Part shown: positions 34,292 through 46,426 of the stretch, one piece after another
How the letters are laid out: each line of letters opens with the position of its first letter
Numbering within the stretch: the first letter of the stretch is position 1
Origin: Neurospora intermedia
Lineage: Eukaryota > Ascomycota > Sordariomycetes > Sordariales > Sordariaceae
DNA length: 64,000 nt
Direction of reading: 5' to 3'
NCBI GenBank assembly: GCA_037102815.1
Contig: BTPP01000004.1
Location: 3,720,001-3,784,000 of the forward strand
The notes under the pieces: model-generated
What the model saw: the letters and a program-made list of their open reading frames with translations, nothing else
Told to the model about the DNA's origin: nothing
Databases searched by the model: none
Position numbers and translations under genes: made by a program

Positions 34292-35172
34292 ATGCCCATC
34301 ACACCTACCAAGTACGCCATCACCACCAGGCAGTGTAAGTGACCCCAGTTGTACAAGCTGAACGAGTAACTCTGACGGACATTGTAGCGGCAAACTGGAG
34401 CGACGCCAAGCGGAGGGTGTTCGCCCTTTATCGACGATGGCTTCGTTCGGTACGTTACGAGCGAACCTACATAGAACGAGTAGTTCCAGCTTTCGAAGAA
34501 CACGTTGGATATCGACGTATATAATGGAGGGAGTGCGAACGATCCCGACCGAGGGTTCGCTAACCAAGAAATCACATACAACAGACACCCGAGATGCAGT
34601 CCATGTACTCACTACCCCTCCCCATTTCGGTCATTCGCACCCGCATCAGGCAGGAATTCGAGCGCAACCGCTTCGTTAACAAGTTGCCCGTGGTGGATGT
34701 TCTGCTCACAAAGGGCCATGCCGACTATCAAGTAAGGCTCCACTTCATCGTCACTATCCACACGGACATGAATCAGGGGATCCCCAGAAACGGGCACAGC
34801 AGTGGGGTCATGTCCAAAATCTGGAGAACACCCAAAAAGAAGAGGGAAAGGGTTCCAGACAAGGGGCCAGAAGGGAATATCAAAGCGCTGGCGCATGTTA
34901 TGCGTCGCGGCGATTCGGACTGATTGTTCTGGTAACTTGACGCTGACTCCCCACGCGTCTATCAGGAAACCATGAACTTTTGGCGCCAGACGACTCACAT
35001 GATGTCGTACTTCAACGAGGAGAGCTTCCGTGGAGCCAAGAGACTTCCTTCCAGCTTTATCGATGGCTTCCTGCAGGTAAGCCTATACATGCAGCTCTTT
35101 TGTCTTTGATGATGGCCACTTCATCGTGCGGGTAGCTCACAGTACTCTTCTTTCATCTAGGGTCGCAACTAA
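34292..35172 (+). CDS. Mitochondrial complex I LYR subunit (NDUFA6/B14, 14.8 kDa type)
   Basis: Five exons, 34292-34334, 34388-34449, 34585-34731, 34966-35076 and 35161-35172, join to 124 residues. The LYR motif is in exon 2 ([11 protein letters not shown]), followed by the family's [20 protein letters not shown] and conserved [23 protein letters not shown] proteins of this type bind the mitochondrial acyl-carrier protein and sit on the matrix arm of NADH:ubiquinone oxidoreductase. Length matches the Neurospora 14.8 kDa subunit. The last exon is only GRN plus stop. Introns make up well over half of the gene, unusual beside intron-free Bud31. Confidence 0.94.
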
Positions 35173-35428
35173 GAAGAGTAATAACGAAGGGTATCAATGT
35201 CAGCCTTTCCTCTAGAGCCTATGTATATAACGCAAGCCAGATGAATATCCATGGACGCAGCCGCTTGTTCTTTTATCTTCCCCCCTTCTCTTGATGGCCA
35301 CTCACAGCAAGTTTTCCTCTGTCTATTTTTGGTTCCCCCCTGTGAATTACTACCAATCCGAGCCCCAAAACGCCGTTACCCATGCTGGTGAAAATTAACG
35401 ATGAAAAGAAAGGTGAGAAACAAGAGGC

Positions 35429-36099
35429 TTAGGCAGACGCAGCGGCCTTCTTGTCAGTGAAGTCCTTGCGCGCCTCAAGGAACTTCTCCGATACGACGTC
35501 GCAAAGATCCTGAATGTCACGCAGACCCTTGCGGAGTGCCTCGACAGCAGTTGTTCCCTCTGCATGTTACTGTTAGTTCACCTCTATATTCATGGGTCTC
35601 GCTAAGAAATGGACGAGTAAGATCACGCACCATAGGTCTGAATTCTGACGTTCATTTTGGCTTCGGAGGGATGAGGAATGGCGTAGGCGCAGAATTCGAC
35701 ATCGGGGCTGTGAAATGGTGTTAGCACAGTCACAGCTCAGCTCATTAAGATGTTACAAGTGAAGCTCCCAGTACTCACTTCTTCATGATGACGTATCTGA
35801 GCGCGTTACCAAGGGTATGGTTCTCATCAAGGAACTCGAAAGAAGCGGCCGTGGGCGTAGAGCCAGGAAGCTGTGCTCAGGTGTTAGTCTCAAGTCGACA
35901 TGAAATCGTCATGGAGGGTTTCACGTACAAGTCTAACTTCAGTACCGTCTCCCTCCTCATACTCCTCATCTCCCTCCTCTCCGTCCTCGCCCGCATCGGC
36001 CATAGAGACATCATCCTGAGCCTCTGGCTGGTGAGAAGTCGGGGTCTCCTTCATGGTAACCTCCTCGCCCTCGTCGCCGAACTTGGTGATCTTGCCCAT
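35429..36099 (-). CDS. rpc19: RNA polymerases I and III subunit AC19 (Rpc19)
   Basis: Exons 35929-36099, 35779-35870, 35631-35707 and 35429-35559 (minus) join to 156 residues. The N-terminus is an acidic tail ([19 protein letters not shown]), followed by the Rpb11-like dimerisation fold: [60 protein letters not shown]19 pairs with AC40 to form the alpha-like assembly platform shared by polymerases I and III. Its stop lies 257 bases from the convergent complex I gene. Confidence 0.95.
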
Positions 36100-38599
36100 T
36101 TTTGACTGTAGTTGTTGGTAACGTGAGTTACCGGTAACTGAAAAATGAAGTGGGTCTTTGGATAAAGTTGTTGTTATTCGATTGTGTAAATCCTTCCAGG
36201 AACACACGGATGGGTTGAATTCAACAGTCGGCGGCGCGCGAGTGGTGAACAACAACCTGACTGAGCCTCTATTGCCTCTGTTATCGGAGAAATTTTTAGC
36301 GTGGAAAGAAAGAGTTTATCCGTCGCCAAGAATTTGACAAATGCAAGGTTTCGCCCACCCCACTAAGAAGATGGAGGCGGCTGAAAGTTAGGCGAGCAGC
36401 TACCTACCCCACCTGCTGACGGGCATTGGCCTGCTCCCGCGTTCCATTGCTGAGGATACTCCACCAAGCTGAGATGAGCCTTTGGACTTCGCAACTCCAC
36501 GCTGGGGACTTGAGGTCACTCGGTTTCAACATTCACTTCCCGGACTCAAGACTCCAAATACTTGACTTCACACTCGGTTCACTGTTTGATCAGCCAGTCT
36601 TCCCGGAATTTGAATAAGCTCTTTTGGTGTTCAAGTATAGCAATCATTTCGTGACCAATATCCTGGGATTGCGAAACTCTTCAGGCAAGAACACCCTCGA
36701 TCACGTTGACGATTAACCCCCAACTCTAGAACCCGAGGTTCCTGGACTCTGTACTACTCAAATTATCACCATTCCCTCCTCAAAATGACTTAGTGGTAGC
36801 CAAATTCTACTGGAAGGGTTTTGGACCCATCTCAAAGTGTACAGTTTCTATGGCATTTGATTACGCTCCGCAATTCGAAATCTTGACTTGAGACAAGGAC
36901 AGACTTCACACGGGGTCCTCATCCATCTCCGGTCGTCAGAGCATTGAATGTTGTTATGGATGTTAGGGATTAAGGGGAAGCACTTCAACAAGGATCAAGA
37001 AAGATGGAAAAGTCAAACAAGTGCAGAGAGTGACGCTCGCGGACACTAAGAGGTGGAATCGGAGGCCATTGTCCAGAAAGTGACACCATGCACACCACCC
37101 TCGAATTGGATCTCTGGTACAAGTCAACCACATCGTCTGCTATACAGCAATCCGAGTTTTTCCTCAACGTGTCGTCGGTCCGAGCAGTATCAGGCTTGTG
37201 GTCTTCCCCAGGACAATGTTCCAGTTTCAGGTACTTGACCTTCTATACTGTTGATAAGGGTTCAAATGAGGTATGGGCGTTGTCTGTATTTTTCTATTTC
37301 TTGCCTAATTACTGGTCTTTGAACCAAGTTTAGGTACGTATCAATTGTTGCCCGAGATGCGGCGGTTCCGATAGTTGGTAGGCACTACAGCTGGCCATGT
37401 GAGGTGGGAGGTACTCGCTGGGACATGGAACGCCTACTCCCATTCCCTTACAGGCATTTTAACTGTTCATCTTCAGTGCGTTGATACTTGGTAGTGTGAA
37501 TTGATGACTGCCTGGTGAGATGGCGAGGTGTATCTTGAGAACAAAAATGGAGGACTCGACAAATATGGCTTAGCTACCGTTTCAGGAATTATACTGCTAG
37601 AATGTAATTGCAAGTATGTAGGAACTGTGAACTGCTTGGAAAGCAAATGGCAAACATACCTGGTATCACTCTTGGTCATTCCTTGGTGTTCGTCTCGTCT
37701 TTGTTGCATATCAAATCCAATTCAGAAGCTGATCATCATCCTACTATTTCTTCATTTTGAATCCAATGGATGAGCAATATTGCGCTCTCGGCCAACAATA
37801 CACTTGAGTTTTGTGGCTCGACGAATGGTTCGTGTGTTAGGGAGAAGGAGACAAGATGTCACAACTTTAGGAACGGCTACTCGGATTCTGGAAAGCATCA
37901 AAGCCGATGGGGTGGCGTAGCTCTCTGTAGTATCATCGGATTGATAGAACCCAAGTTTTTTTTCACAATGATATCTCAATCTCTCATGTATTTTTCGTCT
38001 TGCGAATATTGGAAGCTGAGCATGACTCGAGCTATTGATCCTGTTGAATGTATTTCAGTGCCCTCACAACTAACCGGCAATGTATATCAATCTCTAATCC
38101 GCAGACATCGACCGATTCCCATTTTGGAAGCCATTACACAGAATTCAGAAATAGGGGTGTCTCTTCAAGTCACTCATCGCCGGCATAGGTACCTTGGGTA
38201 TAAATGATATGGTCATCATCACCCATCATCTCCACCTTGCCATAGCATCCAACCAAAGTTCATCAATCAAGAAGAACAAGGATGTTGTTTCCGTTGACTA
38301 GGTGGTAGAAATGATGGAAGCCCAGCCTCATGGAAAAAAAAAAAAAAGAAAAAGAAAAAGAAAACGCGACTGCCAGATACGTAGTCATTCCAGCCGGCTT
38401 ATCACAACTTCCATCAGACCAGCCCAGCAAATAGCTGTGATCCGTCTGCCTTATGAGCACGTGCATCGATTCACCGTTCTCTCACTAGAGGTAGCCAGGG
38501 CCAAAATCATCATGTAGAGGTATGTAAGGACCCGTTCGTTCCTGGGGAAACAGTGAACAGGTAATTCCGCGGCTCGCCGAGCCGCAGATACGAAGAGAT
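36100..38599. other. Gene-free region, part 1
   Basis: It begins with the AC19 promoter. The part at 37200-38250 is rather AT-rich. Frames such as 37770-38207 (145 codons) have no motif and are not called. An A-rich tract with regularly spaced G (AAAAAG units) lies at 38334-38363. Confidence 0.4.
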
Positions 38600-38985
38600 C
38601 ACGGGCTAGTCTAGGTAGGGGCTGGTTACCTCTATGGTGTACAACACAGCCCTGGTTTGTTTGTCAGGTAGTCTGGTACAAAGGATCCAAAGATTTTGAT
38701 AGATCCAGAAAAGCGTTCGGTTTTATATCGCGTAGCGCTTTGAGACTGATATCTCACGGCTTTGAAGGCCTTGAGGGAGATGGAGATCGATATAGGGAGA
38801 CATCTACCAGAGGATTTTGTGGCATTCCAAACTCTTGCCATTGTTCTATATTACTTTAAAGGGAGGATGGAATTTCTCATGGAGACTGATAAAAACTCTA
38901 AAACTAACCCGTTAAACCTATGACCGATGAACCAGCCACCAAGCAAATATAAAGAAACCAGCATTGTATTGTAGTGTAGTCCCGT
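38600..38985 (+). repeat. Dispersed repeat, copy B
   Basis: It matches copy A at 8940-9310 in the same orientation and copy C at 7145-7465 inverted. Landmarks are TGGTTTGTTTGTCAG, AGAAAAGCGTTCGG, GCTTTGAAGGCCTTGAGGGA and AAACCAGCATTG. The copy is AT-richer than A, with many C/T and G/A differences. It lies about 29.5 kb from copy A in an otherwise gene-free stretch. No terminal repeats or target-site duplication were recognised. Confidence 0.72.
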
Positions 38986-41844
38986 ATGATTTAAGATAAT
39001 GCGGCGAGCCGGGAGTGGACAGACATTGTGGGTAGGGGTTCATTGGTAGGTACGTGTCCTATTTCTGGAGCGCGAACTCAAGTTGTCTACCACGTCGGCG
39101 GTCTTGAGAGGCTGTTGGCAGATCTATGTTCAGTTCGTGGACCTCGTTGTGAAGTGACATTGTTTCTCCTCTCTTCATATTTTGTACCTACCGTCTCCGT
39201 TTTTCACGTAAAATGTAACATGAGTTGTCCTTTGATGAAATAGCTACAGTTTATTCCATCTACCGCAAGAACGGAATCGTTGTCTTTCTTGGGATCTTGT
39301 CCATTCGCGAAACAGGGGCATCCAATCCACGTTGCTGTCTTCGAACATGCCTGCATATATTCCCCAAACCCAGAAGATCTAGCAAGTTAATGGCATGGTT
39401 TAGCAATCAAGTATGATGAGGCTCAAGCATGTAATGCTACCAGTTTCATCATAGGTACCCTTTCTGGAGTCCTGCACGAATCCACGTTACCGTTGCGTGC
39501 TGTCTCTGCTTCGAGTGCGGTGTTGAAAAGGGATAAGTCTTGGCTGGAATGCTCGTCGGAAATATCAGCATGCAACGCTTATTATATGATGCCTGGTGAT
39601 ATCAGAGGGCATCAAATATTGAAGCCAACACGAATTGGTAATTAAACCCTGAAAGCGGGAAGTTTTCGAACAGCCGACAGCCGAATGGGGGTTTTATGTG
39701 GATGGTGGGTAATAGTGAACGAAACGTCTCCATATCCGCGAGAAAGACCAACAAAAACTGAACAAGCAATGTTCAAGTGATCTGAACCTCGCTATAGCAA
39801 CGTCGTCATATGTATCTCTCACTTGAATATTTTTTTTCTTTTTTTCTTTTTGGTGACTACCTAACACCGACTGAATGGGTGCTGTGCCAGTGGGTTGCAT
39901 CTTGTGCAGACTCCTTCTCATCATCACCACACGAACCATCTGATCCAGGCTGGCCAATGTGTTCCAGTGAGCAGAGTTATAAATGGCAACGAGTTCCGTA
40001 AAGGCGAGCTCGGCGCGGTCGTGAATCCCTGGATTAATTCATTTATTATAGATTGGCTGGTGCGACCTTGGCCGAGGATAACGGTAATTGTATGAGTCTG
40101 CTGTCCAGTCGTTCAACGGTCTGCCCAGACCAAGCTAAGGGCTTTGTGACATGATGGTCGACGGCTTGCTGCACGACATTCATTATTTGATGCACAGACT
40201 GTTGCCGGCGTTAATTGTTCCGGGGCCTCGGGGCCGCCAAGGGAGGGATTCCATTGGGCCGACGTTTGTGGCCGTTTCATACCGTAGTAGTGGCAGAAGA
40301 TATCCAAAGACTTTTGACTGGGATACTCGTTGAGAGTTTTCGATTCTTGCGGGACACTAGCGAGAGTAGCGTCTATACTCCTTTCGTCGTTCCAAGCCCT
40401 TTTCCTCTGGCCTGAAGCAGCTGGAGGCCGTCTCAGATGGACGAACTACATGTTGTAGCAACTCATTAAGAGTAGTCTCAGACTTATCATGAGCAGCATG
40501 AGGACAAAAGAATGGGCAGAACAGGATAACTCTGACCGTTCGAACATGGACCAAGTATCAAATGTATCACCGTAGGAAAAGCCCGGACCAAACAAGACGT
40601 TGGACGGGTGAGAAATGTGAAATGTGACCCCTCCGTGTGGAAGTGCCCGAGATCCACCTAACCGAGCGATCCAGACGTCCGAGATGGAAATTCTTTTACT
40701 GTCGCAGATTGCGAGTTTCATGGGCGAGGTGTCCACTTACAGTACGTACGTCGTGCAGTTACATGTACGTGTCAACGCACTTGTCTCCGCATGCTTCAAG
40801 ATACGCTGTGTACACTAGTATGTACAATAATCTATGTGTATCTTCTGTTCGTGGCCTCTCGGGGCAAGTTTACTCGAGTCTTACTTGATAAGCCATGGGG
40901 GCGATACTTGGCCGGGAAGAAGTCCATGATGAGTTGAGGACGAGCAGCTTGGATCCTTGATATCAGCTTTGACTTTCAGGTGACAATGAGAGAGCTGCCT
41001 TCGTGTTCGTCGTGTGGGTTGGGTGATGTTTGATTCATTCGATGGCACTTTGGGCACAGGCGAGCTCGGACCGGATGTTTAGGTGACGATGTGCCCCTCC
41101 TTGGCCGTCCTCTCTCTATCGTTGACGAGTTTCAGGTGAATCGGGTTGGCTGGTCGGCCAGGCTGCGTTGTGAGAGAATGGAAGCAGACGATGGTGGGGG
41201 AGAAATCCAGAACCCAATCAGCGACAAGGACAGCCCAAATCTCAAGACGACCCCTGCAGGCCCCCTCCCCCTTTCCCCATCACGCTAGATTTCAACGCGA
41301 AAAGTAATGTACCGACCGGGGACTCAGTTGTCAAGTACTATCGTCAGCCATTCAACTCACGAATTTTCGACATGCTTCTGGGGAAGTTGGGGACTGTCTG
41401 TCCGCCAGATGGAAGGGCCGTGAGAGCCGCGTGGATCGACGCCAGATTATGCGCAGATGATCCTCGTGGAAGATATGTACCTTTTCAGAGACTCTCCTCG
41501 ATGTTCAAAAGGCACAGCTTCTCGCGACCATCGCAACAGCCAGTGTGAGCAACAGGCTAGGTAATGGAGGCCGAGACAGCTGCACAGCTCTGGTGCATTT
41601 TCAAGCAGCTGAGGTACTTGTAAACTGATTGGACGCCTATTTGACATGCTGTACATACCTAGTATGAGCCAGCAACCTGCCAGACCTCCCGCCATCGCCT
41701 CTGCTGTATCTTCCAGGTACGGATTGGCACTTGCAAGATCTCCGACCCATGATCCGCGACAACGTTGAACATCAAACGCTGGACCACTGGATCATGGGGG
41801 ACAAAGATGTGACCCAGCATGGTAGGTACCAGGGCTGGATCCAT
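38986..41844. other. Gene-free region, part 2
   Basis: No protein gene, RNA gene or further repeat copy is recognised in this 2.9 kb. Small frames are scattered with ordinary spacing and no motif. A transcribed non-coding RNA cannot be excluded. Confidence 0.4.
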
Positions 41845-43628
41845 GTAGCCACAAACCTCTTACACAACTTGCATCATTATCGCTGGGTCGTCCCCTTTCA
41901 TAATCGGCGGGGACCCCTACCTACAGCCCAAACAAAGTGAGGGGAGGGACTAACTTTCCTGCCAACCTGGAGCTCGTTACGCCGGTTGCCATAAGAAGAA
42001 TATAATTTCCTCTTGCCCGTCCCTGGTTTGGCTCTCATTCCTCGCGCGTAGTTGACTTTCCTACCTATCTTCTAGCACTCCACGTTTTGCCCTTCAGTTG
42101 TGTCCCATTTTTGCGTTGCTTGCGGCGTGGCGCATCCGGCATCTCCGACGACCGAGCTCCGACAGGCGACAGAAAGCACCTTGTAGCGACCGCGCATATT
42201 CGGCGTGCACCAAAGGGCAATCCACCGGACCAGTTTCCACTTTAGGGTACTTGATAGCGTTTGTTTTCTTCCTCGATAAATGGCCGAATAGGGGTAATCA
42301 TCGAAAGGCGAAAAATAAAGAGAAAGGGACAAATTGTTGATCATCTTCTTTTTCACAGAGTCGTACTTATCTCTCCATCTCGGAGGGGAAATTCCAGCCA
42401 ATACGAGCCATCGATTGCAAGTCTGTAGGCAGCGACTTCAGCGAATCCAGCAACGTAAGGTTTCGAGGACGACAGCGACACTTTCCTATTACGACGGACG
42501 AGTCTGCCGAAAAGAGGAAGGTGCATCGCGAACCCACAGACATCCGCAACAAACCCAGCGAAACACTTCAGCACCCGGACGCATCAGTCACATTTCCGGC
42601 ACGCATTTGACACTGGCGGCGCAACCCACTTCCACTTCCACACCATCTGCCACCATTACTGGCAACCACCACCACCACCACCACCATTACCACAAACTGT
42701 GCCCAAGAGACAAACCATTCATACACCACCTACCAGAACCCGAATTTGTTTCAAGACATCTGCAGCGAGTCAAGCGGCTGGATCGGTCTTGCTTCCCAGG
42801 TCAACCCAAGCAAGCAGAAGCAATTGTTTGGGAATCGCACTGTTGTCTCAGCCAGTCTGGAAGCGCCCGGCACTCGGATTAGGTCGTTGCAGTGCGCAAG
42901 CAGCAAGACCGAAATATTGAAAGACACATACAAGCTTGGCAAGGTTCTGCTTGAGGACTCGCAAAACAGTTGACATACCTTAGCTTCCGCTCGTCACCCG
43001 GCAAGTAATATCCTGAGGAATCCATTCGGGATCTCGTTTGCCGTCTTCCGCTTTCCACTCTCACCTCCACCAAGTCCATTTTCCCTGCGGTCTCGAACCC
43101 GCACCATCACCATCCTCGGGTTTATCTGCATTTTCTGCATCGCCTCACACACACTAGGGGCAGGAACAACACAGCAGAGAGGGGCCCTGGAGAAAAGGAG
43201 TGCCCAAGTGCGCGTCGAGACGTCAGCCAGCGTCGCGATTGATAGGCCGGCGGCACACCAGCAACCAACCCAGGCTCGGTACCTAACAACTAGTCCGACT
43301 ATACCTTGTCCCAGGGGGGCTGCTCACCTGCGACCAACCTGGTTTGGGACGTGGGACACGCACGTTGCTGCGATCCATCCGACGTCGATTTCCAATCCCC
43401 CCCATCCCCCAATAATCCCGTCCGCCGCGCTTCAAGGCACAGCTGTTCGCCTCTTTTCAATCAATTTCCTGCCGACCCAACACCCCCCCGGATTTGCAGA
43501 GCATTCCCAGGGATATTCAACCACTCATCCCAAAGCCAACCACTCGCTCCGTGTCGCTCCAATCTTTACTTTTCTTCCCCATCACGCTCTCCTGATTCCC
43601 ACAACCTCCAACAGTGTCCAAGTCGACC
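41845..43628 (+). promoter_or_regulatory. Probable very long, ATG-depleted 5' leader (with promoter)
   Basis: Scanning the plus strand line by line, this 1784-base stretch contains one ATG, at 42280, and that one is followed at once by GCC GAA TAG (a three-codon uORF). The 1346 bases from 42283 to the start codon at 43629 contain none, where about twenty are expected by chance. The region is C- and CA-rich, with a CAC run at 42666-42687. Depletion of upstream ATGs is typical of transcribed leaders, so the mRNA of the gene at 43629 probably starts near or before 42.3 kb. Confidence 0.6.
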
Positions 43629-45333
43629 ATGAGCACCGCCATTGCCATGGCCGCGTCTCCGGCTCCTCACGATAGGCCAAACTACGGCTCCGACGTCTCT
43701 GCCAACACCGCTGCGCCCGCTTCCACATCGTCGCCCAGCGCGCAACGAACGGCCGCTGTACCACCACCGCCGCCCCCATCCTCTTCGAACCCGAATGCGC
43801 CAGCTCCCCGGTCAGGTAGTGGCAGCCCCCGAGCTGTGGGTGCGACACCCGCTGCACACAAATCCTCTCCACCCAGCGCGTAAGTAATCTCCTTTTTTTG
43901 ATTGTCCGTGTCTGTCGTCTTCCTTTTCTCCTCTTTCCATCTTTCGTCTCGATCTTCGTCTTTCGCTATTGTTACCGAGCAGTCACTAATCAGTCCACCG
44001 TCTTCGATAATACAGTTCCCGCAGTGCTGGTGGCTCGGCGCCCAGGATCATTGTCAAGAAGGAACCAGGCTCGCCCGACGTACAACAACAACCACCACCA
44101 CCGCCACCACCCCCCACTGCCAGGCACCGACCCAGCAGACTGGATCTTTCCAAGAACACATCCACCAACAACGGCGTTCCGGGCTCTGCGCGACCACTCA
44201 CTGCCCGTGACACCAGTGGACTCGGTATCAAGGAAGTCGGCATCGCTTGTCTATCGCCCGGCTTCGTTACCCACGACCCGCTCATGAAGGAGCAAGTACA
44301 TCGCAGTATGAGTGTGAAGGAGCAGCAGAAGCGGATCATCGAGTCCAGGTTACAACAACAGTCGGCCGGCTTCAAGGCCCCCGAAATTCCAGATAGGGAT
44401 AAGGATGGAGGACACTTCGCTGCAAAGACACCAGGCCTAGCACGGAAGCGTGGCCCTCCGCCAGGATTGAGCATCGTCGCTCCCTCCCACGAGCAGTTCG
44501 CCAACGAAAGGGTCATCCAGTCTGCGCCCCTTGGCCAGTCGTTCCCTGGCAGACAGAATCCTCACCCCTTGACCCGTCACCTCATGAACCATAGTTCGAA
44601 TCTCGCCAGCACATCGCACATCCACCATGTGCCTGCCAAGCAAACAAACAATAGACTGCCGCCCATTTCAGATGTATTTGGTCAGGGGCTGTCTGGCCAT
44701 CCGGATTCAAGTGGGCATGCCCTCTTTGCCAGCCAGAGTCACAACCACGGACCGCTGGCCTCACCTCACCATCCACCGCCGCCTCCACCGCCGCAACCTC
44801 AAGCCCCTGCATCTGCCAGGACAAGGGAGTACAAGTCCGCCGAGGAAGCACAGCAAGACCTGGCAGCCGGCCGAACAGAACTACTGCCCAAGTATGTACA
44901 CTATAACAGCAGTAGCAGTCAACACCAACCCCCGACACCGCCATCTCCCCCCAACGGCCCAGCGCATCATCACGCGCCACCACCGCCAACATATCTGCCT
45001 TCTACGCACGCATCGTCCTCTCAAAGAGGCCCGCCCTCCCATATCAGTAATCATATGACCGACGCCAGCCGAAGCGCCAGTAACAATACTCCCGGCAATA
45101 ATTACAGCAGCAGCAACATGCATAGCAGCACACTCCCCTCGTCGTCCGCTCCTAAGAGGAGGTCGCGGGTCGAGTACGAGGAAGGTGGTACCCCCCCGCT
45201 CGGTAATGGGAGGGCGCCACAAAGGAGGTCAGGGCCGTTCGGCGAAGGAAGAGATAGCCCCGAGACACAAAGGGCGAAGAAGGAGGAGTTCATCAGGCTT
45301 TGCGAAAGAGCTTGGGATCTTTTCCACTCATGA
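43629..45333 (+). CDS. Largely disordered filamentous-fungal protein of unknown function
   Basis: Exons 43629-43879 and 44016-45333 join to 522 residues. I do not recognise the family. The protein is Pro/Ser/His-rich and mostly disordered, with two islands that look conserved: GIACLSPGFVTHDP followed by MSVKEQQKRIIESRLQQQ (a short helical segment), and the extreme C-terminus KKEEFIRLCERAWDLFHS, preceded by the basic patch KRRSRVEY. A proline run and an IIVKKEPGSPD motif (sumoylation-like KKEPG) lie near the exon junction. The composition suits a nuclear regulator or scaffold, but this is inference only. The acceptor could be 9 bases further on (two in-frame AGs), altering three residues. It is preceded by a very long ATG-poor leader. 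Confidence 0.78.
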
Positions 45334-45700
45334 TGATACTACTGCTACTAAGCGATATCATACCCGCATTATCACAATACCAATTACATAGCTGCACTAA
45401 TAAGCTTCAAGCTTTGGCCTCCCTTTTTTTTCCACACTTTTTTCTTCTTCTTTACATTCCCCTCTTCCATTACCTCTATCCGACAGGGTATGATTATTAC
45501 CACTACTGCCCATCACCTCCAAAATCTATTTTCTTCACAATCATCTCTCTTCTTCTCATGTCTTTAAATGGGTGGGTGGCATTGGTACGGCGACTAGAGC
45601 CGGGTTGGGGGCGCGCGTGGGTGATGGATGGATGGATGGACTGGCTGCTAGGTTTTAGGTGTTGCTTTATGTTCGTTTTTATGTAAGGGACGGATGTACT

Positions 45701-45735
45701 GGACTGGACTGGACTGGACTGGACCGGACTGGACT
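45701..45735. repeat. (GGACT)7 microsatellite
   Basis: Seven five-base units, one with a T-to-C change (GGACC). Confidence 0.9.
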
Positions 45736-46403
45736 GCGTTTGGTGGGCTGATTAATCTATTAGGCGGATGGCAATGACGCCCAAAAGTCGAAAGTTTACT
45801 AAAATGTAGCTTCTACTCAGAGCTATTTTCATTATGTTTCGTTGATTGTTTGTGTTCGTGTCCAAAATAAGGAATAAGAGGGTGCCGAGAGAGAGAGATG
45901 GGTATTATTATATTCCAAGTGTGCCTGTCACCCAATCATCAACTAGATCACTTTTTGTGGTTCTCGTATCATACTTTATTGCTGTGTTGTACGTTGGACA
46001 TCACATCTCCCATTCCGGTTACTTAGTACAATGGATGTAACAGGTCTTCCAACAGTAACCCTATCGTATCAACCAGTATCACCGGCTGAATTAGGTATTG
46101 TTGTCGCCTCAATTGTCCAGAAATTTGAACCCAAACCTCCATCTGTTACTCCATTTATGCCGATGCTAAGGCTATCTCTTCAATCATGACACTGCCGCTG
46201 TTTCCTGACCAACTGCTTCTTTGATTCCAAATTTACCTCTATTCTGGCCCCCTCCCTTCGCCCCTATCGCCCATCCCATTCCTTCTGTTCTCATTTGCTC
46301 TCCTCTCTTCTGACACAAGCTCCCGTCCCTCACGCCGTCACTCGCTTTCTTCGCCCTTTGCCCGTCTTCCTCACAGCTCACAGTTTCAAATCCGAATTCA
46401 ATT

Positions 46404-46426
46404 CCCCCCCCCCCCCCCCCCCCCCC
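46404..46426. repeat. 23-base poly-C run
   Basis: An uninterrupted run of 23 C residues flanked by ATT and AACGC. Exact length in such runs is prone to sequencing error. Confidence 0.85.

Noticed and set aside
37770-38207. 145-codon plus-strand frame in the gene-free region
   Set aside because: No motif, no typical codon bias and no splice-consistent extension.
43080-43105. Possible tRNA B-box (GGGTTCGAGACC on the minus strand)
   Set aside because: The flanking bases do not form a T-stem and no matching A-box or cloverleaf was found.
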